DNA of 64,000 bases from Coptis chinensis. Taxonomy: Eukaryota; Streptophyta; Magnoliopsida; Ranunculales; Ranunculaceae. The DNA lies in the NCBI GenBank assembly GCA_015680905.1, contig CM027379.1, positions 92,775,501 to 92,839,500 on the forward strand, written 5' to 3'. Positions within the stretch are counted from its first letter, which is position 1, and the number at the start of each line of letters is the position of its first letter. The notes beneath the pieces are model-generated. The model made no database searches, was not told where the DNA came from, and saw nothing but the letters and a program-made list of their open reading frames with translations. Shown here piece by piece: positions 10,894 to 22,837 of this stretch. A program made the translations under genes and the position numbers.

Positions 10894-13482
10894 GACCTAC
10901 TCTTCTCAAGGTATGATGATGAGCTAGCTACTCTTCTCTGCTCTTGTAAAAAAAAAATTTGGGTGATTTTAAGCAAAACCATTTATAATAAATTTTGCTT
11001 GTAATTGTAGTAAATTTATTTTGATATATCTGCTTTGTATCTTTTTTGGGTGTGTTTTACAGGTTAGTGAATTACTGTTTAAGGAGAAGTACTCTGCCTT
11101 GTTTTAATTTTGGATTGTTCTAGCGTGAGCTTGTATTTTAACAGAAACAAGAGACCACCCATTGCACTTGTTTTAGTGACCACTTGGAGGTTGTCAAAGC
11201 TTGGGAAACTTTTTTTTTTCAGCAAATATATTTCTATAACATTGGCAATAAATATTATTTTGTGGACCTCGATATAGGCTCGTTTGGTGTAGAGCAATAG
11301 TTTGCTCTGTGACTGGATTATATTGGAAACAGTCCTTCAGGATTTAAGAATGTAACCGTTTCCTCATTTCAATCTCACCATATAACCCGTGGATGACTAA
11401 TGCAATGAAAAAAAACCCTGTACTTTGCATCCTGCTTTGTTAGTGGGAACATCTACCATGACAAGCTGCTGACCTACTTTTTCGCATACTAGGTTCGAGG
11501 AACTCAAAACAGAGCACGCATGCACCACAACACCAAACAGGTAGTCCTTTTTAAAAACTCTATCTAGTTTCTCCTTTTTAGCTTGGTGATCCTATATACA
11601 TACAAGTAATTTTATACTTTTGGGTGGCTGCAGTTGTCAACACTCTTCATTTCATATTTACATAAGAGTGATCTCCATCTATTAAACATGTGCATTAGGA
11701 CTTTTTTATATATATTTTTCGGGTCTATGATATCCAACTATTCTATTTATCTCTCTTTGCTAGTTTTACCGAATTTGAAATGTACATAGATATTTGAAAA
11801 CAACTACACTTAAATATGGCATTATTTTCGAGTTGAAGTTTAACATCAATTTTTCTTGGGTTTTGTTTTTGTTCGTGGGAAATGTGAAACCAAATGATAA
11901 AAATAAAACACGATATCGACATCTTATAAGGTCTCTAAAACTACTTCTGCGATCTCACCCAGAACAGTTATTTCTTCGCAGAATACCTTAGCTCAATGTA
12001 CGGATGGAGTTTTAAACATCATTGACCCTTTTTTGGTTTGTCTAGATTGTAGATAGGCAAGCATCTTCGATACAGAGATATGCATCCTCTAAAGTTGTCG
12101 CAGTGCAAGTTCTTCTTTCAAAAACTTTTCTGCACCTATGACTTTTCCTCTCATATGATTAAATGCCAAAGTATAGTTTACTGCTCTTAAGAAAAGGTAG
12201 ATGTTATTCATTTTGATGAGGTCACAGTCATCAAGTTTAACTGAATTTTTTTCTTATATATGCGAGACAGAAAATTTAGATGTAAGGTTGAGCATATTGG
12301 CATGGAGATCATATCTTTGCATATTTTCAAATGTATGGAGGCGATCTGTGCGCATTACAATCTTCTCTAGAGTGGCTATGCACATGAGCAATGTCTTAAG
12401 AGCTTTTTCTGGTTGTTGATTCTTGATCTGTCCTTTTTTTTTCCAGACAAATGGTGATTTGTTTTGCAATGGAGAGTGAACAGATGAGTACCACTGGGAT
12501 CTTGACATTATGTGCTATTAGTTGAACTACGAAATGGCACCATTTGAGGCCAAGGAATCTTCGACAGAAAAAGTTACGCAGAAGTTCAGAACAATCTTGT
12601 GTACGATTCCTGTTATGTGTTCGTGTTCTAGGAAGTATGAGCAAAAGGACACTTGGTTTATGAGCTGGCACTCAGATAGCAATAGCTGATTCTATGTATG
12701 TGTACACTAGCCTTGAGGACTCAATTGTATACTTATCATTTCGAATCCATAATATAAAATCATTCTATTATTTTGTTATCCTAGAAGTGTTGACTCATGG
12801 AAATTTTTTGTCATGTTTGATGTGTTTAGATCCCATTTCATATTTGGCACTGCTAGTTGTAGCGTGTTAAAGTGTTATTTCAACTCCATTTTGGTCAAGG
12901 TCTTATACAATATTCTTAGTACTTAAGATAAACTAACTAGAAAGATTTATGTTCAAATGCTTTTTTTTTTTATATAAGAGGGGCATTTCTAAAAGTAGTT
13001 GTGTTAGAACAAGACTTTTACTAGCGAATAGGTATTGATCGAAAGGTAGCTGTGTACATGGATCCTTGGTGACTTATCAATGACAAACCGGTTTTGTTGG
13101 AAGATTGGGTTGATGTTGAAGATTGCGACGGTGGTTGGATGGTGTACTCTCTGTTATTAGAGGGTGCTCGAGTGTGGGATAGAGGCATACTTCTGAACCT
13201 TTCCCAGTTCCTCCTGTCGAGACTATTATGGCTATTAATGTGAGACCAGGCTATATGGGAGACAGGTTATCCTGGCTGGGTAAAAGGCGGGCAATTTTCT
13301 GTATAATCTGCTTATCAGAGTTGGGCTTTGCAACTTCTTCCATCAACCCGAACACTCTAAAACAGATACGGAAGCTTGTACTCATAGCTCAATGTCAGAC
13401 TTTTCTTTGGAAACTATACATGGCCACATGGGTGGTTTAGCATTTAGCAACTGGGGACCAAACAGTTTAAAAGCGATGTCTT
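10894..13482. other. No gene recognised
   Basis: AT-rich. A plus-strand stretch around 13085-13200 reads KPVLLEDWVDVEDCDGGWMV in frame and could be an exon remnant, but I do not recognise it. Other short ORFs look random. Confidence 0.35.
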
Positions 13483-13797
13483 GTGTTTCCTGTTTTCATC
13501 ATAGTGAAACTCCTGATTGTTAAAGGTGCTGATACTAGGGAAGTTATGCTCAGGCAAATTACACATTTAGCTAATCAACTAACTGCGGCATATCTCGAGA
13601 ATGATGAAAATCCTTTGATGCAGGACATCAATTCTGCTACTCATCATTCTACAACTCCTCATGCTAAGGTTCTTTTTGATGCTGGATATGGTAGAGTGAC
13701 AAGTAAGGCTTCTGCAGCAGAAGTGCGTATTTGGACAAATGGTGATGTTATCCGTTGCTACTTATATAAGATTTTGATCCCCAGGAGGCAGAACTGA
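13483..13797 (+). CDS. Unidentified coding-like fragment
   Basis: A 104-codon frame with ordinary protein-like composition from about 13504: GADTREVMLRQITHLANQL, then AAYLENDENPLMQDINSATH, VLFDAGYGRVTSKAS and AAEVRIWTNGDV. In a second frame just after it reads FDPQEAELIGAKVTMVLGYK, which looks like the same protein after a frameshift. I do not recognise the family. There is no convincing start codon context, so it is probably an exon of a decayed gene rather than a free gene. It lies on the same strand as the gene fragments at 19-23 kb. Confidence 0.3.
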   Translation: MFPVFIIVKLLIVKGADTREVMLRQITHLANQLTAAYLENDENPLMQDINSATHHSTTPHAKVLFDAGYGRVTSKASAAEVRIWTNGDVIRCYLYKILIPRRQN

Positions 13798-13849
13798 TAG
13801 GTGCCAAGGTGACAATGGTGCTTGGCTACAAAACTTCAACTCCAATCAG

Positions 13850-14570
13850 TTCATATTTTAGGAGATAACAAGTCAGTCACTAATGATGCAGAATTTACAG
13901 AAGGGCAGACACTTCAAATGTGTAATCATAATTATAAGCAGAATATTCAACTGAGTCTTAATCGAGTATATTCATGGAGCATGCGATCTCTTTCTACTCT
14001 CGGGAAACAAATAATTGCTGCGTCCATTGCATACTTCCTTTAGCTGAACCATCGAACTACAATGAATGAAACCATTTGGCACACAAGAACTTGAACACAC
14101 TGCTTATGCCTGTCTAGCCAGATCCAGAATTCAACCCGGTCCGTCCTCAACAAGCCCCACCAGTAGACTTCGAAAAGAAGAACAGAGTTGATTTGGTACA
14201 CCACCAACTCCACTATCAAAAAATACACCTGCGGATATGAAAATGAAGCTAATTATTGACTTGTAACAGCCATTCCAATGATTCACAAAACAATGATTAA
14301 CATGGAAACTTGAAATATTTGTTAAATAACTAATAGCATTTCATTCCTTGCATTGTATGTGGAACTTTTCTAGGTCTCCAAATCAAGAACTCCTAGTCCT
14401 CCCTATGTTCTTGATCGGAAAATGGATTCCAAGCTACAGAGCACCTTTTCATCTCCATACCTAAACCTGCTTTGGAATCTGCTGCAGACCTTATTAGTTT
14501 CTCTGACAACAGCCTAACGCATGATTACTAAACCCTGTTTAATAAATGCCTTAGCTGGTTAGAACTGAAT
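13850..14570. other. No gene recognised
   Basis: Mixed-composition sequence without a supported reading frame; short ORFs on both strands look random. Confidence 0.35.
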
Positions 14571-14731
14571 CTATAAGCTGCACTCCCGCAGCATAAAAGA
14601 GATATCAAGATGCCCACGGGGAGAGCTTAGAAGCAAGTTGTCCCAGAGAGGCTGAAGATATGTAGCAATGAGTTCAGAGGCAATAAGGTAGCCCCAAACA
14701 GGTATTATCACTATTATGAGGTCAAATGAAA
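14571..14731 (-). pseudogene. Unidentified C-terminal exon
   Basis: After a GTAAGCAG acceptor the minus strand is open as FDLIIVIIPVWGYLIASELI, then ATYLQPLWDNLLLSSPRGH and LDISFMLRECSL, then TAG. The hydrophobic start may be a membrane segment. I do not recognise the protein. The exon lies downstream, on the same strand, of another open exon at 15557-15805, so both may come from one gene. No start codon or promoter is identifiable. Confidence 0.3.
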
Positions 14732-15556
14732 CTGCTTACGCAGCTTTTCAACGGAGACATCCAAGACCAAGTGGAGCAAACCAATATGGCATAGCATCAC
14801 ACCAAGACACCATAACCTAATCAAGCATGATAAAATTGTCAAAAGCGGCTCTTTACCTCAAACAAATTGTGTACTATGCACTCATCACAAACGATTAGGC
14901 AGCAATAATAGTATGTAGCCGGTAGCAGCAGCTTCTAATTCAACTGCTAGTCTTGGCCCTTGGGCAGTAGAATGATTTGTTAAACCCTAAAGGACCTTGC
15001 TTACTAAGACTTTCAACAACTCAATGTAAGGGGAATTTACCTACTCAACCAACAGGGAGACGCGCAAATAGCAATTCTAGGCCAAGTATAATAACAGATA
15101 CGAGGCTTTTCCACATGGCTAATTCAACTAGGAAAATCAGGAATAAGGTTGACATTATGTGTAGTCTTTTAGCAAAGGACAAAACAGGATTCAAATGAGA
15201 ATCTCCCATTCTGGTCAAATAGACTAGACTCAACACTCTCTGCTCAGTCTCACAGCAGGTGTAGGCGTATAGCATCCAACCTCCCCATGAGGATATGACA
15301 AATTGAATTGCCAAATCCCAAGCAATATGCACATTATCTAACGACAAGAAATTAAAAAAAAAACATGGCAATTCTTAGTGGCGGAACTGAAATAGTCTAG
15401 AAAAGTAGAAAATAGTACGAACAAAGGTCCCTGCTCCAACCCTTTCTCCTCCCAAAACCTTATCCTAGCCTTCGCACTCCGATTGGAATTTCCCAAACCT
15501 ATTCTACCACTCTGCTACCTAACCTGGATGTTGGTTATCGTTCAAGTTCAAATATA

Positions 15557-15805
15557 CTAGAAGAAGGGAGCAATTGCACAACAGATGAACCACAAGGAGC
15601 GGAGTGCACAAAGACAATTTAGGCTACTTAGAGGAGCAGGCACTTGGTGGCTGCCACCCGAGACAATGTTACAACATTCCAGGCATTTGACATCATCAAT
15701 CACATCAGGTGGCGCAAGCATGGCGACTACTTGGGTATCAAAAACTTGCTCTAGACTCTTGTATTCTGTTTTGTATCCTGTGCCAAGAAACTTGCCTTGA
15801 CGTTG
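15557..15805 (-). pseudogene. Unidentified exon, minus strand
   Basis: The minus strand is open as GKFLGTGYKTEYKSLEQVFD, TQVVAMLAPPDVIDDVKCLE and CCNIVSGG, continuing to a TAG at 15557-15559. The charged, ordinary composition and the lack of stops over about 80 codons suggest real coding ancestry. The cysteine-rich last part may be read-through into intron. Family unknown. A Ser-rich candidate exon (SSVSLHVVPSSSIPTSAKVQ) ending at a GTGAGA donor lies upstream on this strand near 16025-16110. Confidence 0.3.
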
Positions 15806-17200
15806 GTTAAAGAGAATCTCTACCAGAAATAAACTATCAAAAAACCTACCTTATCTAACGGTTGCTTCTTGCAAAAAAGACTACCAAGTATCAACTGATA
15901 AATGTGCAATTTACTTTGCATGTAGCTCCCAGAATAAGAACTCATAAATAGTTACAAGCACTTCAATAATTTATTGTTATTATGTCCAGTTGTCAAGAAA
16001 CTCTGCAAGATGGTCTCACCTGTACTTTTGCTGATGTTGGAATAGAACTGGAAGGAACAACATGCAGGGAAACCGAGCTAGGTCTTTTTTCGGAAATTGA
16101 TAGTCTTCACTATCAAGATTTGGGGATATCATTGATTAGCTTAAGAAGCTGCAAAAATTCTACAAGAAGATCATTAATGAAAAGTTTCCTCACCTGGAGT
16201 TGTTGCCTGAAGAAATCTTTTCTACAGTCTGTTGTTTATTCTATACAACAGAATCTCCGATGAGAGAGAAGCCTACAAGCAGCTCTACCTAATACCAAAG
16301 TTTATTGTGGGTCCAAGTAAGGCATGGGATTTAAGGACATAATGTCAGGTGAGAAAGTACCATGTTGGCAGAGAATGCACAATCACAAAGTTGTCATTTG
16401 TAGGTAAGAAGGAAATATTAGCAGTTCTCTTTAAACTAAGTTATATTGACACGTATCTCACACGGATACGAAGTGTCTGACACGGTGAAATATCAATAAT
16501 TGAGCTATATCACAATAAAATATGTGTTTGCGTCATGTCTGACACACATAGATACGTATCTGATATAGAATAGTTTCAAAATAAGGCATGCCCATATAAC
16601 ATAGCTTTTTCATAAACTTTCAGGGAGGCAGTATCCACAACTGACCGCACTTTTCAGTGACTTGCAAACTTTTCTGTCTGTAAACACTGAAAAGCCATAA
16701 CAATCATAAAAATTGCAAAATCATAAAGCATTTTCTATCAATAATCAGGAGGAACCAATTTTAGCAAAAAAACAAGAAGGAATTAAGCTTTTACCTAATA
16801 GGTGTACAACCGCTGTTGTTCCATTTTAAGAAATTTCATCAACATCAATATCTTCCTCCACTGAGGAACAAATTAGTGCACAACTTTTTTTTATCAATAA
16901 AATATAATTTAATTCCAAAAACTTGTTACAAGTAGCTAAACTTTAGTGAGTTGCTAATTGTAGCTAATTACAATTCCAAAATATAACCCAATTCCAAGAA
17001 GTGACTTACAAAACTATCCCATTTACACATGAAAACTTGAAATCTAAGTTCCCCAGGTTGACACTCCTTGACCAATCATATAGACGCGCCTTGATGTCCA
17101 CCAAAAATCTTGTAATTTTCCTTGAAACGCTCTCCAGTTGCACTCATTCCATATCTGTCTGCAATCCATTTAACCCGGAGCAAGATCCTTAATGACGATG
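15806..17200. other. Sparse region; motif-rich remnant at 16441-16575
   Basis: No firm gene. At 16441-16575 permuted words of the type GATACGTGTCTGACAC recur in both orientations (CACGTATCTCACACGGATAC, TGTCTGACACGG, TCATGTCTGACACAC, GATACGTATCTGA). This resembles the other short-motif insertions in this window, but borders are not visible. Confidence 0.4.
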
Positions 17201-17250
17201 TCCACACCAGTACACCACCTTTACATTCCCGGAAAAAATCCAAAATTCAT

Positions 17251-17420
17251 TCAACGAAAAGATAAAAACCATTCCCACAATCGCTTTGCTACCGGACAAA
17301 GAACAAGATGATGATCCACTTCCTTGCAAAGTGGGCAAAATTAACCAACTCCATACCTCTCTCATTAATACTGTCTATTTGGATGCACCCAAGATATACC
17401 AGCCATGAGAAGAAAGCCAG
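17251..17420 (-). pseudogene. LINE reverse-transcriptase zinc-finger (zf-RVT) remnant
   Basis: The minus strand reads FCPLCKEVDHHLVLCPVAKR followed by LWEWFLSFR and a stop. The C-x2-C...H-x4-C pattern followed by LW is the usual signature of the zf-RVT segment at the C-terminus of plant L1-type LINE polymerases. Upstream and downstream reading needs frameshifts. It is a short dead fragment; no poly(A) tail or target duplication was found. Confidence 0.55.
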
Positions 17421-18491
17421 TTGGTACAAGATTGAAGACACACATGATTGTGTAAGAAAATAAGCAACGAGCACATGCTCCTTTAGCTCCTATAGCACGT
17501 GTTTGGTCTCCACACACTTTCTCCTCCATACTTTCCCACAGTGACCTTTCTATATAATTTTCTTTATCCTCCCCATGGCCCATACCCCCACACCCATTTG
17601 GACAATAAAGATTTGTTCATTAAAGAGATGTATTTGGAATCAACACCTCCTCCCCGCTTCTCAAGATTAACCTCACCCAAACGGATGTATTACTAAAAAG
17701 ATGTAAAAAAAAACACTCCCTATTCTGCTACGACTAGATCTGAGAAGAAAGAAAATTAATCTTTGTAATAAAACCAACAAAGTTTACTCACAAGGGCCAT
17801 TGACAGATTGCGAATAGAACATCTTCTATGCAATAATGACAAGAGGATTTAGACGAACGGAGCTTCGAAACAGTCTTCATTTGTGGCCAAATAAATTGTC
17901 AAGAAAAAATACCACTGCAATGTTCAGGTGCATTTATATGTACAATCTGATATGTTACGAAAGGTTTATGTTAATTGAGGTAAACGGTCGAACAGTTTTA
18001 ACCGAAAAAATACTTGTCAAATTAAAACAGGCTACACAGAGCCTCGATACATCTCACAGAAGGTTTTAAACAGTTAAACCTGTATCACGGTCGAACAAGA
18101 TTACCTGTAAATCAATGTAACACAAGTCCTTACTTGATACACCTAAATATTTGCAAGAACTGATATGTGTCTGGTGTCTACCCCTACATTGGTTATCAAA
18201 ATTGGTTTTGAAATTAATAGTGGCATTTTCACAGAAAGCATACTACATAAAACTAAAATAAAAATAGACATAAATACTGGAAAAATAGACAGAAGCCATT
18301 TGCAAATTTGTCCTAATATAGTAAAATAGATTTTAAGAGGTCAAAATTAATCCCCAACTGTGAGTTCCGCCAAGCAGATTTGCTAGGAAGACAATTGACC
18401 AAACAAATTGCAATTACCCATTTGAATAGCCTTTACATTTAAAGATAATGCTAAACCCAAAACACAGCATGGATAAGGATGGTTTTTTAAA
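17421..18491. other. No gene recognised
   Basis: AT-rich sequence with only random-looking ORFs. Confidence 0.35.
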
Positions 18492-18679
18492 TCAAACAAC
18501 AGAAAGAGCAGCCTGAAGAGAAGGAGATGGCACAAAAAGAGCAACAAGGATCAAAAGAAGAAGGGAAGTGAAGGAGTCCTTTTGCTTCCTAAAACCTGCA
18601 ATGTCTACGGTTGATGACATTGAGCACATGCCAGGGTTCCCGAGAGGATTCACAGACCAAATCTCATAAACTGTGATCC
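18492..18679 (-). pseudogene. Unidentified terminal exon, minus strand
   Basis: After a CCCTAAG acceptor the minus strand is open as ITVYEIWSVNPLGNPGMCSM and SSTVDIAGFRKQKDSFTSLL, then a hydrophobic run LLLILVALFVPSPS, and stops at 18492. It could be a C-terminal exon with a membrane tail. I do not recognise it. Confidence 0.22.
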
Positions 18680-19130
18680 CTTAGGGTAGTGTCAATGTAT
18701 ATGACAATTAGTTATTACAATTGGCTCAAGGTATAGATTTATAGTAATCCAAGCATGCATTTAACAACATTTTAGATAAAAGGAATTTTACCACCATGTT
18801 ATCTATTAAAACCTGCCCTCAATACATTCTAGAAAGTTCAATACATCCTCCATGTTATCCATCTTGTATTGGAAGATTGATATGTCTTGTGTTAAGCTAA
18901 CATGTCTTAACGACTAGATATTTGCTTTTTTTCTTATCAAAGACCCACGTCAGTCCCTTTTTTTCTCTGGACACATCAGATTTTACATAAAAAAATGAAT
19001 TATACGCTCTTTTTTGGAGATTTCAATTGTTCGTAACCCAAAATAGATAAAAACATTTTCTATATTTTTTTTAATTCTACAAAATACTCCCAACTCTCCA
19101 AAAAAAAATTCATCTCTTCAAACCCTCTCT

Positions 19131-19256
19131 TATTCTTCTATTCTTCCAAAATTATCACTTTTGTTACTATGTCTAATACAGAAAGAAATTACTTATTCTT
19201 CTCTTCTTCCAAAATTATCACTTTTGTTACTATGTCTGATACAGAAAGAAGTTAAT
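19131..19256. repeat. Direct tandem duplication, about 63 bp twice
   Basis: The stretch beginning TTATTCTTC and ending in CAGAAAGAAATTAC is repeated head to tail with a few differences. It lies just upstream of the prenyltransferase fragment. Confidence 0.8.
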
Positions 19257-19288
19257 ACATTCACTAAATGGTTTCCTTAATTCTATAG

Positions 19289-20971
19289 AGTATTGTTATG
19301 GGAATAATGATTCAGTCGCCACCATTATTATGTGCCATTCTTACGTTCTTTGCATTTGGAGGTGCATATTCTATTGATGTAAGTGTTTTTAACTTATTTG
19401 ATTTTTTTTTTTCGAAAAAGTAGATTACTTTGTAGTATAGTTCCTCATATAAAATTCTTTAACTTATTTTGTTCTTTCGCATTAGTTTCCCTTCCTTAGA
19501 TGGAAGAGTAATGCTATTCTCGACGCAATTTGCATCATGGGTGCAAGAGCATTTTCTATTCAAATTTCGTCTTCCTTCACATCCAGGTATCATCAGATTA
19601 TCTTAGCCATATATCTCAAGTTTATTTCATATAATAGAAGAGTTCATAAGTTAACTTCCAGAGATATGTACTTGGGAAGCCTATGGCGTTTACAAGATCA
19701 TCAGTTTTGGCCACAGTGTTCATGTGCATGTTTGCAGTTGTTGTCTCAGTACTCAAGGTATTACATCAATCATATTCAGAAATCCTTAAACGTGAATATT
19801 ATTTTCTAAACAAAAAAAATTGGTAAGGAACAAAGACACTGGTTGGTACACTGGGTGTTCTGAATGCAGAAGGCATACTACTAATGTTAGCTTTTTCCCC
19901 TTCCGTGACTCATTTACAATAACCAGGAAATGTTAGTGCTGGGAAAAATCGATTTGATTTTTTCTATTTTTGTTTAGATAGATAGATGATCCTGGGGTAT
20001 GCGTACATGGGTGACCTTGTGAAGGCTCCATTTGCATTGAATTTAGTGGGACTAAATATTAATTGGTTTTGGTGAACAACTACAATTGTTAAATGGCTTA
20101 GGTGGAGTACGTTGTCCAAATTCTCAACTCCTAGAATTCACTCCTTCTCTTTCATCATGGTCTCCATCGTCCTTGCCTTAACCCAGTTAGGGCATCTCCA
20201 ATGGGGGGTGTAAACCGTATAGAGTGGAAATTTTACACTCCAAATATCAAAAAACTCTCTCCAATGGAGGTGCTAAACCGTAGGTAATAGTGTATTAGCT
20301 AATAGAGAGGGTGGGGAATTCCCCCTCTCGCTATTAGTTAATAAAAAGCCCGGACGTCACTTAAAATAACGTCTGTTTAACTTAAAAACTCGGACGTCAC
20401 TTCAACACACGTTTGAAGCTTTATTTTTTAACTCGGACGTCACTCCAAGTGACGTCCCAGTTTAAATTAAAGAGGGACGTCACTTGGAGTGACGTCCGAG
20501 TTTAAAATCTATTTTTTTACACTCTTCCATTGGAGAGTATAGAGTGTGGATATTTATGAGCTATACAATACTATACAATTAGAGGTGTAAAATCCTAATG
20601 CCACCTACGTGGAGCCTAGGTGGAGGTGTAATTTTACACCCCCTATTGGAGATGCCCTTAATCACTTAATCCCATATGAAAAGGGAGTGCTAACTTTATT
20701 CTTACATTAATGTTTGTGCAAAGTTACGGTAGCATTGAACTAGAAGATGAGATGGAATTGCAGTGCCGTGAGAGATCACTAATCTATTACATCAAAATTA
20801 TCTCAAAAACGGATCTGGACATATAGGAAAAAGTCTGTAATAGCATATATATTGACTTCTAAGTCGAGTATAAATTTTGTAATTTGGTTTGAACTTTAGG
20901 ATATACCTGATATGGATGGAGATGAAGCGTTTGGAACGAAAAGCTTAGCGATTCTCTTGGGTAAAGAAAAA
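19289..20971 (+). pseudogene. UbiA-type prenyltransferase fragment (homogentisate prenyltransferase-like)
   Basis: Four consecutive exons with splice signals: 19289-19378 (ILTFFAFGGAYSID, then GTAAGT), 19486-19586 (FPFLRWKSNAILDAICIMGA), 19662-19757 (VLGKPMAFTRSSVLATVFM, CMFAVVVSVLK) and 20900-20971 (DIPDMDGDEAFGTKSLAILL, GKEK, then GTAAGT). AYS(I/V)D-(F/L)P-LRWK and the Asp-rich DIPDxxGD motif are characteristic of plastid UbiA prenyltransferases acting on homogentisate, flavonoids or coumarins; the DIPDMDGD segment would bind Mg-diphosphate. The N-terminal exons with the first Asp motif and the C-terminal helices are missing, and one exon junction is out of frame. The last intron carries a MITE (20190-20657). 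It is the first of a series of same-strand host-gene fragments. Confidence 0.85.
20190..20657. mobile_element. Tourist-like (PIF/Harbinger) MITE
   Basis: 468 bp with terminal inverted repeats GGGCATCTCCAATGGGGGG / CCCCCTATTGGAGATGCCC, flanked by a 3-bp duplication TTA (20187-20189, 20658-20660). Ends and duplication fit PIF/Harbinger. Inside are several copies of CGGACGTCACTT and its complement, forming a palindrome around 20440-20500. No coding capacity. Confidence 0.88.
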
Positions 20972-21113
20972 GTAAGTGTCTACGTTTATAATTCTTCAAC
21001 CATATATCTTCTCATAATGGGATCCTTACATAGAGATCCTGGATTTTCTTTTATTCCTCCTTGGTAGTTGTGTGGTATCTACAAGATTTTATTTCCTTTT
21101 GTTGTTGTTATAG

Positions 21114-21226
21114 GATTTGTTTTTGTCTATATGGATGATGAGCGAGATGCCGAGGATGCAATTTGAGGACTTAACAGGGTGGAATTTGGAAGATAGGACC
21201 GGTGGCTTCATGTTGAGTGTACAAAG
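21114..21226 (+). pseudogene. RS31-type SR splicing factor, single RRM exon
   Basis: Bounded by a TTATAG acceptor and a GTATG donor, the exon reads GFVFVYMDDERDAEDAI, stop, GLNRVEFGR, stop, DRWLHVECTK. This is the second half of the first RRM of plant-specific RS-type SR proteins (RS31/RS40/RS41), including the RNP1 segment GFxFVYM. The two stops fit simple changes of arginine (CGA to TGA) and lysine (AAG to TAG) codons. No other RS31 exon is present, so this is an isolated exon with intact splice sites, captured rather than a local dead gene. It lies 142 bp after the last prenyltransferase exon, in the same orientation. Confidence 0.85.
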
Positions 21227-21477
21227 GTATGTTTGACAGGACAAATCAAGCCATCTGTCGTGGGTTTGAATCAGGACACAGTGATACATACATGCAAAGG
21301 TTCCAGTCAATGGATTAATAGAATGAGACGTAATGGGAACCTCCAGTACCCGCCTACAATGAAATATCTTCACTTGCCTAAGTGTGATATCGTCTCTGTA
21401 AGCCTTCAAGTTCTGATCAAGACCTACTAATTTAGTGTTCTTCCTTGATTGTAATTTAATTCCACTTTGATTTTGAG

Positions 21478-21801
21478 TTGTTGGGATATTGTAGGAGGTG
21501 TGGATTAATGAAGTGTTGGGATATATATGTTTGGGTTCTGCCCTATTTTGCAGATATGAAAATTTTGTATACCAACTTCATTGATCATTCCACTTCACAG
21601 TCATCCAGGAATTGTATTGAGCACCTCTATGGTTCATTATATGTAAAATCAAATGACTGTCTTGATTTGCTTGGGACTATTAATCCGTCAGAAGATATGA
21701 CTCTTTTAAATATTGTTCAAAACAATTGGAACCTAGCAATGGATCCTAGAATGACAGAATGTCAGCACAAAAGGACCAATAATTATACTTCGTATATTTG
21801 A
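21478..21801 (+). CDS. Unidentified ORF between gene fragments
   Basis: 107 codons, with a protein-like middle and end: YFADMKILYTNFIDHSTSQ, NCIEHLYGSLYVKSNDCLDL, LGTINPSEDMTLLNIVQNN. I do not recognise it. Given its position between the RS31 and KEA fragments it may be another captured exon. A weaker open stretch (21233-21430) precedes it. Confidence 0.25.
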   Translation: MLGYCRRCGLMKCWDIYVWVLPYFADMKILYTNFIDHSTSQSSRNCIEHLYGSLYVKSNDCLDLLGTINPSEDMTLLNIVQNNWNLAMDPRMTECQHKRTNNYTSYI

Positions 21802-22207
21802 ATTCAATTAATCATTATGCAAAGCAAAATACTTTTTTGAAATAGATTCAATATCAATGTATGGGTTAAAATAGTTATTGAGAAAGTCCAAAAAATATGG
21901 ACCCAAAATAATCAGCATGGAAAAAGTAATGTAAAATACAAAGACTTCTAATAAAAAACCATGAATACTGAGTAGTTGAGAATGCTCCTAGTGAAACACG
22001 TCAACCCAGACACGTCACCCTCTGCAGAAAAAAAAAGCAAATCCACGCCCTTTTCAATTGTTCATAAAAAAAACCAAAAAACAGAAAGTCTAAAAGAGAA
22101 ACCTCTCTCTTCCTAGCTCTTATCTCCATTCTTAAACAAAAAGAAACTTGAAAAGTGAGAGCTCTCCAAAGTAGTAACTCATGAACCCTAACTTACTGCA
22201 AGGATAG

Positions 22208-22836
22208 AATATGCAAAGTTTTTACATGATACGGTCAAAGAAATGGCAAAAGAAGTTCAAAATTCGCGTTCCACAAACCAAATTTCTCTCTCTCTCAAAA
22301 AATTTGAATGCTGTCGTTTTTTGTTTTGGGTAATATTAAAGATGTTATTAATGAGGAGGGTGTTACGAAAGAAACTATGCAGAAACAACCATGGCGTTTT
22401 CTATGGTAGAAGCTAAACTTCAATTCGCAGTAGAGTCTTTAGAATCTGTGAAAGAAACGGGTATCTCTGTTGATGATTCAGTAGAGGGTGATATAGAGAA
22501 TGGGAAAAAAAATGGGGCGTCGGTTTCAGTGGAAGAAGAGGTACTTTTGGTTGCTCAGGATGAGATAGTCAACTGTAGAAATAATTTGGAACAATGTCAG
22601 TCGAAGTTGAGTCGGTTACAAAGTAGAAAAGAAGAGATGCAGATCGAAGGAAGTAGACAAACTTAGTGAGGTCGCAGAGAGAGCACAAATGAATGCTTTG
22701 AAAGCAGAGAAGGATGTGGCAAATATAATGCACCCAGAGCGTAATCGCATTTTTGAAGTGAGGCTACTAAACGTGTCAATGACGCAGAGATTGCTTTGGC
22801 GAGAGCAGAGAAACTTCTTTCCACTTCCATCTTAGG
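22208..22836 (+). pseudogene. KEA1/KEA2-like K+/H+ antiporter fragment (coiled-coil N-terminus)
   Basis: The plus strand gives VINEEGVTKETMQK, then MAFSMVEAKLQFAVESLESV, VEEEVLLVAQDEIVNCRNNL, SKLSRLQSRKEEM, DKLSEVAERAQMNALKAEKD, and after a frameshift EATKRVNDAEIALARAEKLL. This matches the long stromal coiled-coil N-terminus of chloroplast envelope antiporters KEA1/KEA2. The transporter and KTN domains are absent. Two or three frameshifts separate the blocks. An earlier exon-like stretch at about 22208 (EYAKFLHDTVKEMAKEVQNS) may belong to the same protein. No intron is visible within the matched part. It ends abruptly at about 22836, where IMPL1 sequence begins. Confidence 0.8.
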
Positions 22837-22837
22837 T

